Shown: one piece after another, positions 17,764 through 27,657 of the stretch | Position numbering within the stretch: the stretch's first letter is position 1 | Layout of the letters: every line of letters starts with the position of its first letter | Made by a program: the position numbers and the translations under genes | The notes under the pieces: generated by a model | Told to the model about the DNA's origin: nothing | Database searches by the model: none | What the model saw: only the letters and a program-made list of their open reading frames with translations | NCBI GenBank assembly: GCA_025055175.1 | Contig: JANWYT010000022.1 | Coordinates: 28,018 to 92,017 of the forward strand | Length of the DNA stretch: 64,000 nucleotides | Direction of reading: 5' to 3' | Source: Anaerolineae bacterium | GTDB lineage: Bacteria > Chloroflexota > Anaerolineae > Aggregatilineales > Phototrophicaceae

Positions 17764-18791
17764 TCTCCCAGGGTGGCCCAGTCGAAACCTGCTGAACGCG
17801 CCAGCGCTTGCCAAGCGTCATAGAGTGCAGGATCAAGCATAATGAAACCAACACGCCGACCTAGAAGTGCGTCCCAGGGAGAGAGATCAGCTGCGACGCC
17901 TGAGTCAGCTTGTGGCGTCACCTCATCCTGAGTCGCTGGCGTAGGTGTAGCTGTAGCTTGCCTGCGCGTAGGACGAGTTGTAGGCGTAGGCGTGGTCACT
18001 GGCACGGACGAGAAAGCTTCCAGCAGAGCGCGGCGCGCTTCTAGCGGCACGGCACGAGCTATAAACCAGGTGAGAAGAGGCAGCGGTGGCGATTCAGCGG
18101 CGATTCGTTCGGTTTCGTCTTCGCTTAGGCTGGCGAGTTCCAGGCTCACGGCGTCGCATGTGCCGCTAGCGAGGCCCTGGCGCAGCGCCGCTTCGTCACG
18201 CACATCGCGCAAAGTGGGTTGAACGCTGGCAGCTTGCAGCAGCAAGCTAGGGATGAGCCAGCTCATCATATCATCTAAGCCAAGACGGCAGAAAGTTTTG
18301 TCAGTTAAAGCAACAAGGGCATTGCTCGTGCGGTCAGGATCGACACGAAAGACGATGGCGCTCTGACGCTGGCTCTGGTCATCCAAGCTGAGCTGCAAGA
18401 AGGGTTGAGCGCAGTCACGAGCATGGGCCACCACTGCCAGCAGATCGCCCAGCAGACCACTGACCTGGCCAGCACCGCCACACACAGCCTCCAGCACAGC
18501 GCGCTGATCTGCCAACAGCAGCAAGTCAATGCTCACTCCGCTCAGCTCAGCAAGCTGGGCCTCCAGGGCTTCTTCCTGAGCCTGGACAGCCTCAAGATCA
18601 GCAGGGGCAAGAGCTAGGCGCAGAGGATTGTCGGGCAAACCCAGAGGCAGCGCCGTCGGCACGATCGGGAGCGGTGTTGAGAAAGGCGTCACAGTAGGGC
18701 GCGGCGTCGGCGTCACCCGGACACGACCCGGCCCACAGGCCGTCACTAGCAGCAGGATCAAGAGATACAGGCTGACTTTATGGTTGGGCAT
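17760..18791 (-). CDS. Lipoprotein resembling PhnD-type periplasmic binding proteins
   Basis: A predicted lipoprotein of 343 residues. It has a hydrophobic signal with lipobox LVTAC near residue 19, a Thr/Pro-rich linker and a region from about residue 50 that looks like a phosphonate-type (PhnD) solute-binding fold: NPLRLALAP, then LEAQLAELSGVSIDLLL. A second Thr/Pro linker near residues 265-300 separates the last 40 residues, which resemble the end of such a protein. The ATG at 18791 has AGGAG nearby. No transporter permease or ATPase lies next to it, so its role, perhaps binding a small ligand for envelope assembly, is unknown. Confidence 0.6.
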   Translation of the reverse strand: MPNHKVSLYLLILLLVTACGPGRVRVTPTPRPTVTPFSTPLPIVPTALPLGLPDNPLRLALAPADLEAVQAQEEALEAQLAELSGVSIDLLLLADQRAVLEAVCGGAGQVSGLLGDLLAVVAHARDCAQPFLQLSLDDQSQRQSAIVFRVDPDRTSNALVALTDKTFCRLGLDDMMSWLIPSLLLQAASVQPTLRDVRDEAALRQGLASGTCDAVSLELASLSEDETERIAAESPPLPLLTWFIARAVPLEARRALLEAFSSVPVTTPTPTTRPTRRQATATPTPATQDEVTPQADSGVAADLSPWDALLGRRVGFIMLDPALYDAWQALARSAGFDWATLGE

Positions 18792-18816
18792 GGTCACACT
18801 CCTGCTGAAAAGCTGC

Positions 18817-20217
18817 TCAGTTACCACCGAAAGGCAGTGCAGGATCGACGATCTCCACCTGACGTGGGCCGACGTAACTATTGCGCAGACTCACCTCAAC
18901 GTCTTCATGGATCAAACCTGCCCAACAGGTTTGGGGGTTCTGGCGACGCTCAACCTGGTTCATGCGCACCGCTCCCCACACCACCGCTCGGCTGCGCGGC
19001 GGCAAGTAGTAGTAAGTGTTACCATCATCCGACTCGACGGCCAGCAACGTTTCGCGACTCCCCAACGCCCAGCGATACGGAAAGCTGGTCTTAGACGTTT
19101 CGCACTGAAGACCTACACGCCACGCACCTGACTCTTCAAACGCGCCCAGCGAAGCTGCCAACTGATCCTGCTGGTAGACTGTACCAGGAGGCGGGAAGCT
19201 AGTGCGGATGGGAACATCATTGTAATTCTCCACCGTCAGCTTGAAGACCAGCATGTCGCCAGCCCGCAGCGTGATGGTGTCGCGCGAGAGACTGGCAGGA
19301 TCAGTGGGCATGGGGATCAACTCACCCAAAACATCGAAATTGCTGGCGTAGCGTTCGTCGTAGGGCATGGTGGCGAAGACGACATCGACGCCCACCGCCT
19401 GTGGGACAATCTCTGCACGTGGCTTGCCCCCATCGCGGATCGTCAAGCGGCTCTCCACGCGCACGCGCTGGCCCTCCGCATCCTGAGCCAGAGCAACGAC
19501 AGTGTACTCGCCATCGGGCGGCGGATCCGCCCCTAAGTCGATGCCGCCCTCATAATCGAAGATATGCCGCCCTGCTTCGCCGGGCAAGCGGTCTTCTTTA
19601 CGCGCAGAGATGGGAATTTCCACACCATCCTCCGTCAACAAGAAGACGCGCAAATCAGCAGGTTGTTCCAGGTAGACATTGATCTGAACGCGGTCAGCAA
19701 TGCCATCCTGGTTGGGAGTGAAAACCTGCGGCGCTACGCTGAACGCGCTGATGCTGGGCAGCGGCGTCCCCGACTCGGCAATCGTCAAGCGTCCTTCGAC
19801 AACCTGGGACTCGCCAGTCGCTTCTTGGGCCAGCAAGCGCCAGGTATATTCGCCATCGGGCAGCAGACGGCGCTCTACCGTCCCTAACAGGTTTTCACCT
19901 GGCAACAAGTAGCCATCGACGACGCCGCTGAACAGCACGTTGTATTCACCAGCGACGCGCGGCTGAGAGTCGCGGAAGCGGTACTCACGCCCATCAGCGC
20001 TCAGCAGGCTCAGGCTGACTTGAGCGTTGCGGGCTAGTTCGTAGCGGAAGATAGTCACGTCGTCCAGACCATCAGCGTTGGGCGTGATTCGTTCAGCGGC
20101 GAAGCCAGCTGCCACAATTAGTGGCAGATCGGGCCGCAGCAAGGCAGTGCCTAACGCCACCATCAGGGCTAAACCCAGCAGCGCAGAAGCGATGATCCAC
20201 AGGACAGGAAGGCGCAT
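18817..20217 (-). CDS. Membrane-anchored surface protein with FlgD-type Ig-like domains
   Basis: A 466-residue protein with an N-terminal membrane anchor or uncleaved signal (about residues 5-27). Two tandem beta-sandwich repeats follow, each starting with a calcium-loop-like motif, ITPNADGLDDVT near 43 and FTPNQDGIADRV near 167, and each containing a DGEYT strand. This is the pattern of FlgD-like Ig domains in bacterial surface proteins. The last 170 residues are a separate beta-rich domain containing two Cys (ETS-flanked and QTCW) that may form a disulphide. It is first in an operon with a lipoprotein and two glycosyltransferases, suggesting a role at the cell surface. Confidence 0.65.
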   Translation of the reverse strand: MRLPVLWIIASALLGLALMVALGTALLRPDLPLIVAAGFAAERITPNADGLDDVTIFRYELARNAQVSLSLLSADGREYRFRDSQPRVAGEYNVLFSGVVDGYLLPGENLLGTVERRLLPDGEYTWRLLAQEATGESQVVEGRLTIAESGTPLPSISAFSVAPQVFTPNQDGIADRVQINVYLEQPADLRVFLLTEDGVEIPISARKEDRLPGEAGRHIFDYEGGIDLGADPPPDGEYTVVALAQDAEGQRVRVESRLTIRDGGKPRAEIVPQAVGVDVVFATMPYDERYASNFDVLGELIPMPTDPASLSRDTITLRAGDMLVFKLTVENYNDVPIRTSFPPPGTVYQQDQLAASLGAFEESGAWRVGLQCETSKTSFPYRWALGSRETLLAVESDDGNTYYYLPPRSRAVVWGAVRMNQVERRQNPQTCWAGLIHEDVEVSLRNSYVGPRQVEIVDPALPFGGN

Positions 20218-20381
20218 CAGGCACTTTCTCCTACGAATTGCGCTCTGAGTCTAAAACGGTCAAGTCATGCAGACAAGGGGCGCATTGGTCAATCCTCAGA
20301 ACCAGATAGGCCTGGCGCTGCACTTTACAGGCCCACTGTCACCAATTAGACTATGGCCCACTCCTACCTATCTGAGAGATT

Positions 20382-22823
20382 ATGCCGCCCTTGACCAGCA
20401 CTGCACCTAGTTTTGACCTCATCAAGAACAGCCCTACAGCTTTGGATGGCACATTTGAGGCTAGCTTGCTACTGCTTGAGAAGCAAGTCGTCTGGCCCAA
20501 CCTCATCACCCCGCTACAAATCAGCGGCGACTCCAATCGTAGCGCTCTACGCAGCGCTGCCCAGGCTCGCACGACTCTCATCGCCTGCCAACTACGCGAC
20601 GACAAAGCTCCGACTGAGCTGCTTCAGCGGCTCTACACCATCGGTACAGAAATTGCCGTCGGCATTTCAGCCGAGGGCCGCGATGGCGTCGTCAACGTGC
20701 TGGCTCAGGGCCGTCGTCGCGTCGAAGTCGTCAGCGTGCTGCAAACTAGTCCAGAAATTCGCGTGCGCGTCCGCCACCTGCCCGATCTGCGAGGCGATCA
20801 GGTAGCCAATGCCGCCGCTCTGGAACGCTTGATCGACCTGTTCAACCAATACCTAGCGCTCAACGAGAGCTTGCCCGCAGAGATGAGCGACTACTTAGCT
20901 CAGCTTGAAGACGAGGCGCGCGTCGTCGATTCGATCGCAGCCACGCTCAGCTTGAATGCCTACGAACGACAGCGCTACCTAGAAGAGCGCCAAGTGAGCA
21001 GACGGATTGAGAACGTACAGGTGCGCTTGCTCACCCTCGTCAGCCAGTTGCGCGGACAAAGCGATCTAAACGCTCGCGTCCAAGCCGACATGTCGCGCGG
21101 ACAACGCGAAATTTACTTACGCGAGCAGATGCGCGTCATCCAGACGGAGCTTGGCGAAAGCGATCCTTTCACTCAGGAACTCAACTTGCTACGCCAGCGC
21201 ATTCACACCTCCGATATGCCTGCAGAGGTGCGCACTAAAGCTCTCGAAGAGCTAGGTCGTCTGCAGATCATGACGCCCCTCTCGCCTGAGTCAGGCATTG
21301 TGCGCACCTATCTTGATTGGCTGCTGGATGTACCCTGGACGAAGGCCAGCAAAGACAATTTGAACATCAAACACGCTGAGCGCGTCCTGCACAAGGCTCA
21401 CTACGGCCTAGAGAAAGTCAAGGAACGCATTCTGGAACACATCGCCGTGCGCAAGCTGGCTGGCGACAAGATGAAGAGTCCTATCCTATGTTTCGTTGGG
21501 CCACCGGGGGTGGGCAAGACCAGCCTGGGCCGCAGCATCGCAGAAGCCCTGGGGCGCGAATTTGTGCGCGTCTCGCTAGGCGGCGTGCGCGACGAAGCCG
21601 AGATTCGCGGTCATCGGCGCACCTACATCGGCGCGCTGCCAGGCCGTATCATCCAGACGATGAAGCGCGCCGGCACGATCAATCCTGTCTTCATGCTGGA
21701 CGAGATTGATAAGATGACTGCCGACTATCGCGGCGACCCCTCGGCTGCTTTACTGGAAGTCCTCGATCCAGAACAGAACACCGAGTTCATGGATCACTAC
21801 CTAGACGTGCCTTACGACCTATCCAAAGTCCTGTTCATCGCCACCGCCAACGACCTCGATCCACTGCCAGAAGCGCTGGAAGATCGCTTGGAAGTCATCG
21901 AATTCCACGCCTACACGGAAGAAGAGAAGCAGAAAATCGCCCAGCAGTTCCTCATCCCCAAGCAGCTCACGGCACACGGCCTGAAGCGCTACAACATACA
22001 GTTCCAAGCCGACTCCGTTCAGGTCATCATCCGTCAGTACACCCAAGAAGCTGGGGTGCGCAACCTAGAGCGCCAGATCGCCACCATCTGCCGCAAGCTG
22101 GCTCATCTAGCCGTGACGCGCAAACACCTACCGCGCCGTATCACCCCACGCATAGTCGAAAGATATCTTGGCCCGCCCTACACCTTTGAAACGCGCGTCA
22201 ACCGCCAAGATAGCGTGGGTCTGGTCACTGGCCTCGTTTGGTCGTCCAGCGGTGGCGACACGCAGATCATCGAAGTGTCGCTGTTCCCTGGCAAAGGCAA
22301 CCTGACGCTGACTGGCTCGCTGGGTGACGTGTTGCAGGAGTCGGCCCAAGCCGCCCTGAGCTACATGCGCTCGCGCGCTGTCGAGTTCGACGTGCCGAGC
22401 GATGACTTTGAGAACTACGACGTTCATATTCATCTACCAGAAGGCGCTGTGCCGAAGGACGGGCCATCAGCTGGCATAGCGCTGGCGACGGGTATCGTCT
22501 CCGCTTTTACCGAGAGGGCAGTGCGCAGCGATACGGCCATGACTGGCGAAGTCACCTTGCGTGGATATGTTCTGCCCGTCGGTGGCGTCAAGGAAAAAGT
22601 CCTAGCCGCCCGCCGCCGCCAGATCAAGCGCGTAATCCTACCCGCTGATAACGAGAAAGACCTAGTGGAGATTCCTAAGCCTGCTCTCAGAGACCTTGAA
22701 ATCTGCCTGGTGCGCACTATGCAGGAAGTCCTCGATCTTGTGCTGCTGTCTGCCCCGCCAGAGCGCCAGCGCGATATCCAGCGCAAAGCCGAAGAAGCCG
22801 AGGGCGAGGATGACGAGAGCTAG
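20382..22823 (+). CDS. lon: ATP-dependent protease Lon
   Basis: An 813-residue Lon of usual length. The LAN substrate-binding domain spans about 20-215, a coiled-coil region follows to about 330, and the AAA+ module has Walker A GPPGVGKT near 373-380 and Walker B MLDEIDKM. The proteolytic domain has the catalytic dyad Ser696 in PKDGPSAG and Lys737 in GGVKEKVLAA. It degrades damaged and regulatory proteins in the cytosol. The gene is monocistronic: it is divergent from the surface-protein operon over a 164-base gap, where no CIRCE-like element was seen, and is followed by a strong hairpin. Confidence 0.97.
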   Translation: MPPLTSTAPSFDLIKNSPTALDGTFEASLLLLEKQVVWPNLITPLQISGDSNRSALRSAAQARTTLIACQLRDDKAPTELLQRLYTIGTEIAVGISAEGRDGVVNVLAQGRRRVEVVSVLQTSPEIRVRVRHLPDLRGDQVANAAALERLIDLFNQYLALNESLPAEMSDYLAQLEDEARVVDSIAATLSLNAYERQRYLEERQVSRRIENVQVRLLTLVSQLRGQSDLNARVQADMSRGQREIYLREQMRVIQTELGESDPFTQELNLLRQRIHTSDMPAEVRTKALEELGRLQIMTPLSPESGIVRTYLDWLLDVPWTKASKDNLNIKHAERVLHKAHYGLEKVKERILEHIAVRKLAGDKMKSPILCFVGPPGVGKTSLGRSIAEALGREFVRVSLGGVRDEAEIRGHRRTYIGALPGRIIQTMKRAGTINPVFMLDEIDKMTADYRGDPSAALLEVLDPEQNTEFMDHYLDVPYDLSKVLFIATANDLDPLPEALEDRLEVIEFHAYTEEEKQKIAQQFLIPKQLTAHGLKRYNIQFQADSVQVIIRQYTQEAGVRNLERQIATICRKLAHLAVTRKHLPRRITPRIVERYLGPPYTFETRVNRQDSVGLVTGLVWSSSGGDTQIIEVSLFPGKGNLTLTGSLGDVLQESAQAALSYMRSRAVEFDVPSDDFENYDVHIHLPEGAVPKDGPSAGIALATGIVSAFTERAVRSDTAMTGEVTLRGYVLPVGGVKEKVLAARRRQIKRVILPADNEKDLVEIPKPALRDLEICLVRTMQEVLDLVLLSAPPERQRDIQRKAEEAEGEDDES

Positions 22824-22825
22824 AC

Positions 22826-22862
22826 GCCTGCTCTGCGCTAACAATTCAGCGTAGTAGCAGGC
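22826..22862 (+). terminator. Terminator hairpin after lon
   Basis: A 14-base-pair stem with one bulged T: GCCTGCTCTGCGCT pairs with AGCGTAG-T-AGCAGGC around an eight-base loop. It starts three bases after the lon stop codon. The following bases are A-rich on this strand, not a T-tract. Confidence 0.6.
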
Positions 22863-22958
22863 AAACAAACACGCTATACTCGGGTTCGTCTGCCTGCAAG
22901 CTGAAGATGAGTTAGAGGCAGCACACCACTTCGACGCCAAATTCGACATGGATGAGAG

Positions 22959-24524
22959 ATGGGCCACCGCATATTTTACGGCCTGTGTCTGTGCCTGCTG
23001 AGCGCCCTGGTGGGTTGCCAGGCCGTCCAGGCAGAGCCAACAGCAATGCCCAGCGCGACGCCAACGCCGACAGCTAGCGCAACAGCCAGCCCTACCAGCG
23101 CGCCCAGTCCAACATCAACGCCGACTCCTAGCGCGACGCCCAGTTCAACGCCGACCATCACCCCCAGCCCTACAATCACACCAACAGCTACGATCACGTC
23201 CACGCCCAGCATAACGCCGCAGCCCACCATAGGCTTCCGCTTCGACAACTGGGGGCGGGCCAACGTACCAACTAGCCTACAAAGCAGCACTTTGCGTTCC
23301 CTGTTGGTCTTCACCAACAGCAACAACCAAGTCAGCATTCGCAACCTGGCCACGCCCAGCGCCGAGAACACGACTGAGATTCTCTACTTCGTCGATCCCG
23401 CCGCGCCTGCCAGCCGCATCGAAGTCGTGCGCCTGAACGTGGCTACTCAAGACCAAATTTACCTCGCGCCCAATGGACGCGCCCTAGCCTACTTCCTAGC
23501 CGACGGCAGTCGCAGCGGCTTGTACATCCTCAACATCGAGAACGCCCTGAGCGGACGAATCGCCGCGATTGCCAGCATTCCGCAGCGCGGCATCAACAGC
23601 TCTCCTACATGGTCGCCCGACGGTGAACTACTAGCCGTCACGCTGGAGACGGGCTATGCCCTAGACATCTTCGCCTACGATCGTGGTGGCACAGGTCGCA
23701 CCAACCTCACCAACCATCCCGCTTACGACATGTTCCCTGCCTGGTCACCCGACGGTCGTCTACTGGCCTTCGTCAGCGACCGCGATAACTGCCCCTCATG
23801 GACGCCCGGCGATCCTGGTGCGTGCGACGCCTTGACCACGCCTCCGCCCCTCGGTGGCTACGTCTACCTCTACGATACGCAGAGCGGTCAAACGCGCCGT
23901 CTGGCGGAAGTCTTCACCAGCGAAGCGCCGCGCTGGCTCAATGAGCGCTTGCTCACCTTTGCAGGTGGCAACCAGAGTGACCTACTCAATCCGCAGCGAA
24001 CCCTATGGATTGCCGACGTGCAGACCAACAGCGTCCGCCAGGTGCTGGCTGAGGGCGACGAGAACGCGCTCTATTTGGCTGAAGCCTGGTCGAGAGACGG
24101 CAACTTGGTCTTCGTCCAGCGCGCCTACCCCGACCGCACCGATCTGGCCATCCTGACTGCCAGCGGCGCTGTGCGCGAAGTCCTGTCTGATCTGAACTTT
24201 CCGCGCTTCGGCGTCAGCGCCGCCTGGTCGCCGGATGGTGAACGCTACGCTGTCGGTGGCAGAGACGGCCAATGCCCCTACGGCGTGCGCGTCTTCAACC
24301 GCGAAAGCCAGCCCGTCGCACGTGGCAATCCGCCACCAAGCATGTGCAACCCTGTCTTCTCGCCAGACGGCTCGTTGATCGCCTTCACTGGCGTCAACCC
24401 GAACGTCGATGGCCGCCTGGACATCTACACCAGCACCGCCAACGGCTTCGGAGCGCAGAACCTGACGGCAGGCCTGCGCGGACGCATGACGCTGATCGGC
24501 TGGATTGGTGGGCAAAACCCCTGA
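22959..24524 (+). CDS. Lipoprotein with TolB-like beta-propeller (PD40) repeats
   Basis: A 521-residue lipoprotein. The signal peptide ends in lipobox ALVGC near residue 20. Residues about 25-90 are a Thr/Pro/Ser/Ala linker made of repeats such as TPTPSATPS. The rest is a six-bladed-type propeller with PD40 motifs: PTWSPDGELLAV, PAWSPDGRLLAF, AAWSPDGERYAV and PVFSPDGSLIAF. Such domains bind partner proteins or peptides outside the membrane; here the partner is unknown. A TATACT at 22875-22880 after the lon terminator may be its -10 box. Confidence 0.8.
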   Translation: MGHRIFYGLCLCLLSALVGCQAVQAEPTAMPSATPTPTASATASPTSAPSPTSTPTPSATPSSTPTITPSPTITPTATITSTPSITPQPTIGFRFDNWGRANVPTSLQSSTLRSLLVFTNSNNQVSIRNLATPSAENTTEILYFVDPAAPASRIEVVRLNVATQDQIYLAPNGRALAYFLADGSRSGLYILNIENALSGRIAAIASIPQRGINSSPTWSPDGELLAVTLETGYALDIFAYDRGGTGRTNLTNHPAYDMFPAWSPDGRLLAFVSDRDNCPSWTPGDPGACDALTTPPPLGGYVYLYDTQSGQTRRLAEVFTSEAPRWLNERLLTFAGGNQSDLLNPQRTLWIADVQTNSVRQVLAEGDENALYLAEAWSRDGNLVFVQRAYPDRTDLAILTASGAVREVLSDLNFPRFGVSAAWSPDGERYAVGGRDGQCPYGVRVFNRESQPVARGNPPPSMCNPVFSPDGSLIAFTGVNPNVDGRLDIYTSTANGFGAQNLTAGLRGRMTLIGWIGGQNP

Positions 24525-24572
24525 CGTCAAGCGGTGTTGTCATGACAAACCGATTCATCACACGACGGAGGC

Positions 24573-25316
24573 ATGATGAGCGAGCAGAAAATCGCTCTGG
24601 TGACGGGAGCAAGCAGGGGAATAGGACGTGCTATTGCCATTGAACTGGCAGCCCAGGGGATGACCATCGTCATCAACTACAAGGGTGCGCAGGCTGCCGC
24701 CGAAGAGACGCTAGCCCAGGTGCGCGCTGCCGGCGCAGACGGCATGATCCATCAGGCCGATGTGAGCGACGAGGAGCAGGTCAACCGCCTATTCAAAGCC
24801 GTCAGCAGCGCTCATGGCCGCCTGGATGTGCTGGTAAACAACGCCGGCGTGACGCGCGATAACGTCATCATGATGATGAAGGCCGAAGACTTCGACGCCG
24901 TGCTGGACACCAACCTGCGCAGCGCCTGGCTGTGCTGCAAGGCCGCCAGCCGTATCATGATGAAACAACGCTACGGACGGATCATCAACATCACTAGCGT
25001 AGTTGGGATCGCGGGCAACGGCGGCCAGACCAATTATGCCGCCAGCAAGGCCGGCCTCATCGGCCTGACGAAAGCGCTGGCCAAAGAGATCGCCCCGCGC
25101 GGCGTCACCGTGAACGCCGTCGCACCAGGCTTCATCGACACTGACATGACGCATGGCCTGAGCGAAGACCTGCTCAAGCGCGCCATCGAAGCTATCCCGC
25201 TCGGACGCCAGGGCAAGCCCGAAGAAGTGGCTAAAGCTGTCGCCTTCTTGGCTTCAGACGCTGCCGCCTACATCACCGGGCAAGTCCTCGTCGTCGATGG
25301 CGGCATGGTGATGTAG
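24573..25316 (+). CDS. fabG: 3-oxoacyl-[acyl-carrier-protein] reductase FabG
   Basis: A 247-residue short-chain dehydrogenase. It has the NADP-binding TGASRGIG (11-18), NNAG (89-92), Asn114, Ser142, Tyr155 and Lys159 (YAASK), which form the complete catalytic tetrad, and the C-terminal signature ITGQVLVVDGGMVM typical of FabG. It reduces beta-ketoacyl-ACP in fatty-acid elongation. The ATG (24573 or 24576) has GGAGG at good spacing. comEC starts four bases downstream. The rest of the fab genes are not in the window, though fakA/fakB lie 3.4 kb away. Confidence 0.92.
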   Translation: MMSEQKIALVTGASRGIGRAIAIELAAQGMTIVINYKGAQAAAEETLAQVRAAGADGMIHQADVSDEEQVNRLFKAVSSAHGRLDVLVNNAGVTRDNVIMMMKAEDFDAVLDTNLRSAWLCCKAASRIMMKQRYGRIINITSVVGIAGNGGQTNYAASKAGLIGLTKALAKEIAPRGVTVNAVAPGFIDTDMTHGLSEDLLKRAIEAIPLGRQGKPEEVAKAVAFLASDAAAYITGQVLVVDGGMVM

Positions 25317-25320
25317 GCTC

Positions 25321-27657
25321 ATGCGCCTGGTGTGGCTGGCTCTGGGTTGGGCCGCAGGGATCGTCTTGGCGCGCACAGCCCATCTGCACGCCAGCTTCAC
25401 CGCCTACGCCGCGCTGGTAGCTCTAGGCGCGCTGCTCATCGCCTGGGAGAGCCGTTGGCGTTGGGGCTACATTGCCTTGCTAGCGGCCTGTCTGGGAGCA
25501 TGGCGCGTCGCCAGCCTACCCAACCATGCTCCCATCAGCGCTTACCATCAGCAGGGCGGCATAGCCCTCACAGGGCGTGTGGCCAGTCCACCTGATCTAC
25601 GCGACGCAGGCCAACAGTTCATCTTGGACGTGGAGAGCTTGTTTGATGGCCAAGAACGCGCCATAAGAGGACGTGTGTTGGTTCAAGTGGCGCGCACAGA
25701 AGACGTTCGCCTGGGTCAGCGCGTGCGTGTGGGCGGTCTGCTCTATCCGCCTGGTCAATCGGATCGCTTCTCATATGCTGACTACCTGGCGCGCCAAGGC
25801 GTGAGCAGCGTGCTGCCCGATGCTTGGCTGGAAATTGTCGACGCCGAAGCGCCCACCACCCTGACGGGCTTTCTAGCTGACTTGCGCCAAGACGCGCAGG
25901 CCATCATCACCCGCGCCCTGCCCGATCCGCTGGCGGCGCTGCTGGTGGGTATTTTGTTGGGCAATGAACAGCTGATCGATCCCGCGCTAGACAACGCCTT
26001 CGCACGAGTTGGGGCAGCGCACATTGTGGCCATCAGCGGCTTCAACATGATGCTGGTGGCAGGAGTAGCGCAGCGCTTGCTCAACCAGATCACAGGGCGG
26101 GCCAGACTGTCGGCCCTCGTGGCTATCGCCTTTGTGCTGTTGTACACCCTACTAGTAGGCGGATCGGCGGCGGTATGGCGCGCTGCGCTCATGGCTAGCC
26201 TGCTGATCGTCGCGCCGCTGCTGGGCAGAAAAACTTTCTTGCCCGCTTCTATTGCCTTGATTGTGTTGCTGCTCAGCCTAGAGAATCCGCTGGTGCTGTG
26301 GGATTTGGGCTTCCAGCTCAGCCTGGCAGCCATCCTGGGGATTGTGGTGCTGGCCGAGCCACTGAGCATAGGTTTGCGCAACCTGCTGAGGCGAATTATG
26401 CCGCCGCGCCGGGCAAATCAAGTTGTCGCCTGGCTCAATGAACCAATCGCTGTCTCACTGGCGGCCCAAGCCCTCACCGCGCCGCTGATCGCCCTCAGCT
26501 TTGAGCGCCTGTCGCTGGTTTCTCTGCCTGTCAACCTGCTGGTGCTGCCTGTACAGCCCTACATCCTGATGTTGGGCGGTCTGGCCGTGCTGATTGCCCC
26601 ACTCGCCGCGCCTTTGGCCCAAGTCATGCTCTGGTGTGTGGGCCTGTTGCTCTCTTGGACGATTCAAGTGGTACGCGCCTTCGCTGCTCTGCCCTGGGCT
26701 GATGTCGTCTGGTCGCCTTCGTCCTGGCTAGTGGCGGCGCTATTCGCCCTGTTCGGAGGATGGATCATCATGAACGCGACAGAACCGAAGGCCTGGCGGC
26801 GCTGGCTGAGCTTCGTGCAGCGGCGCGCCCTAGTGGTGGGGGTGAGCAGCAGCGCAGCGCTGGTGAGCGCGCTGCTGCTGGCAGTGGCTCTTGCTCGGCC
26901 TGATGGTCTGCTACACGTTTGGTTTTTGGACGTAGGCCACAGCAACGCCGTGCTGATCCAGTCGCCGCAGGGCGCACATATCCTGGTCGATGGTGGTCGC
27001 TACCCCTCGCGTCTACTCACTGCCATAGGCGACAGGCTGCCTTTCAACAAGACACACTTGGATATGCTCATCCTCACCCAGCCTGATGAGCAGGATCAGG
27101 CAGCGCTGCCCGCCCTGCTGGCGCGTTACCGCGTAGGCCTGGCTCTCACTCACCGACAGTTTAACATCAGCGCTAGGCAGCAGGCGATTGTCGACGGCCT
27201 GGGCGAGACGTCCCTCATACCCGTCTGGGTGGGCTACCGCGCTGAGCTGAGCGACGGCCTAAGCTTGGAGATTCTGCACCCGCAGGCCCAACCTATCGGC
27301 GAGGACTTGGGCGACGAGTCGCTGATTGTGCGCCTGCGCTATGGCGAAGCCCGAATCTTGCTGCTAGGCGACGCTTCAATCAAAGCTCAGGAAGCCGTAC
27401 TACAAGCACAGGTTGCGCCTTCGGCTCAAGTCGTGCAGTTGGCGCGCCACGCAGGCCGCGACTCGCTGCACAAGACCTTTTGGGCGCTCACAGGGGCGCA
27501 GCTTGCAGTAGTGCAGATCGACCCTGCCAACCGTTTGGGCGATCCACAGCCTGCTACGCTGGCGCTGATCGGTGAGACACCGTTGCTGCGCACCGACCAG
27601 CGTACTACGATCCACCTATGGACAGACGGCCAAACGCTGTGGCACGACGCGCCCTAG
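25321..27657 (+). CDS. comEC: ComEC/Rec2 DNA-uptake channel with degenerate nuclease domain
   Basis: A 778-residue multi-span membrane protein with the full ComEC layout: an N-terminal DUF4131 region with an OB-like domain (about 60-170), the Competence channel domain with about eight spans (about 195-510) including VAISGFNMMLVAGV and RAALMASLLIV, and a C-terminal metallo-beta-lactamase-like domain (about 535-770). The lactamase motif DVGQGDA is DVGHSNA, and the metal motif normally THxHxDH reads TQPDEQDQ (586-593), so no His ligand is left there. In competent bacteria ComEC carries single-stranded DNA across the membrane. Channel function may persist while the external nuclease is dead. Confidence 0.88.
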   Translation: MRLVWLALGWAAGIVLARTAHLHASFTAYAALVALGALLIAWESRWRWGYIALLAACLGAWRVASLPNHAPISAYHQQGGIALTGRVASPPDLRDAGQQFILDVESLFDGQERAIRGRVLVQVARTEDVRLGQRVRVGGLLYPPGQSDRFSYADYLARQGVSSVLPDAWLEIVDAEAPTTLTGFLADLRQDAQAIITRALPDPLAALLVGILLGNEQLIDPALDNAFARVGAAHIVAISGFNMMLVAGVAQRLLNQITGRARLSALVAIAFVLLYTLLVGGSAAVWRAALMASLLIVAPLLGRKTFLPASIALIVLLLSLENPLVLWDLGFQLSLAAILGIVVLAEPLSIGLRNLLRRIMPPRRANQVVAWLNEPIAVSLAAQALTAPLIALSFERLSLVSLPVNLLVLPVQPYILMLGGLAVLIAPLAAPLAQVMLWCVGLLLSWTIQVVRAFAALPWADVVWSPSSWLVAALFALFGGWIIMNATEPKAWRRWLSFVQRRALVVGVSSSAALVSALLLAVALARPDGLLHVWFLDVGHSNAVLIQSPQGAHILVDGGRYPSRLLTAIGDRLPFNKTHLDMLILTQPDEQDQAALPALLARYRVGLALTHRQFNISARQQAIVDGLGETSLIPVWVGYRAELSDGLSLEILHPQAQPIGEDLGDESLIVRLRYGEARILLLGDASIKAQEAVLQAQVAPSAQVVQLARHAGRDSLHKTFWALTGAQLAVVQIDPANRLGDPQPATLALIGETPLLRTDQRTTIHLWTDGQTLWHDAP

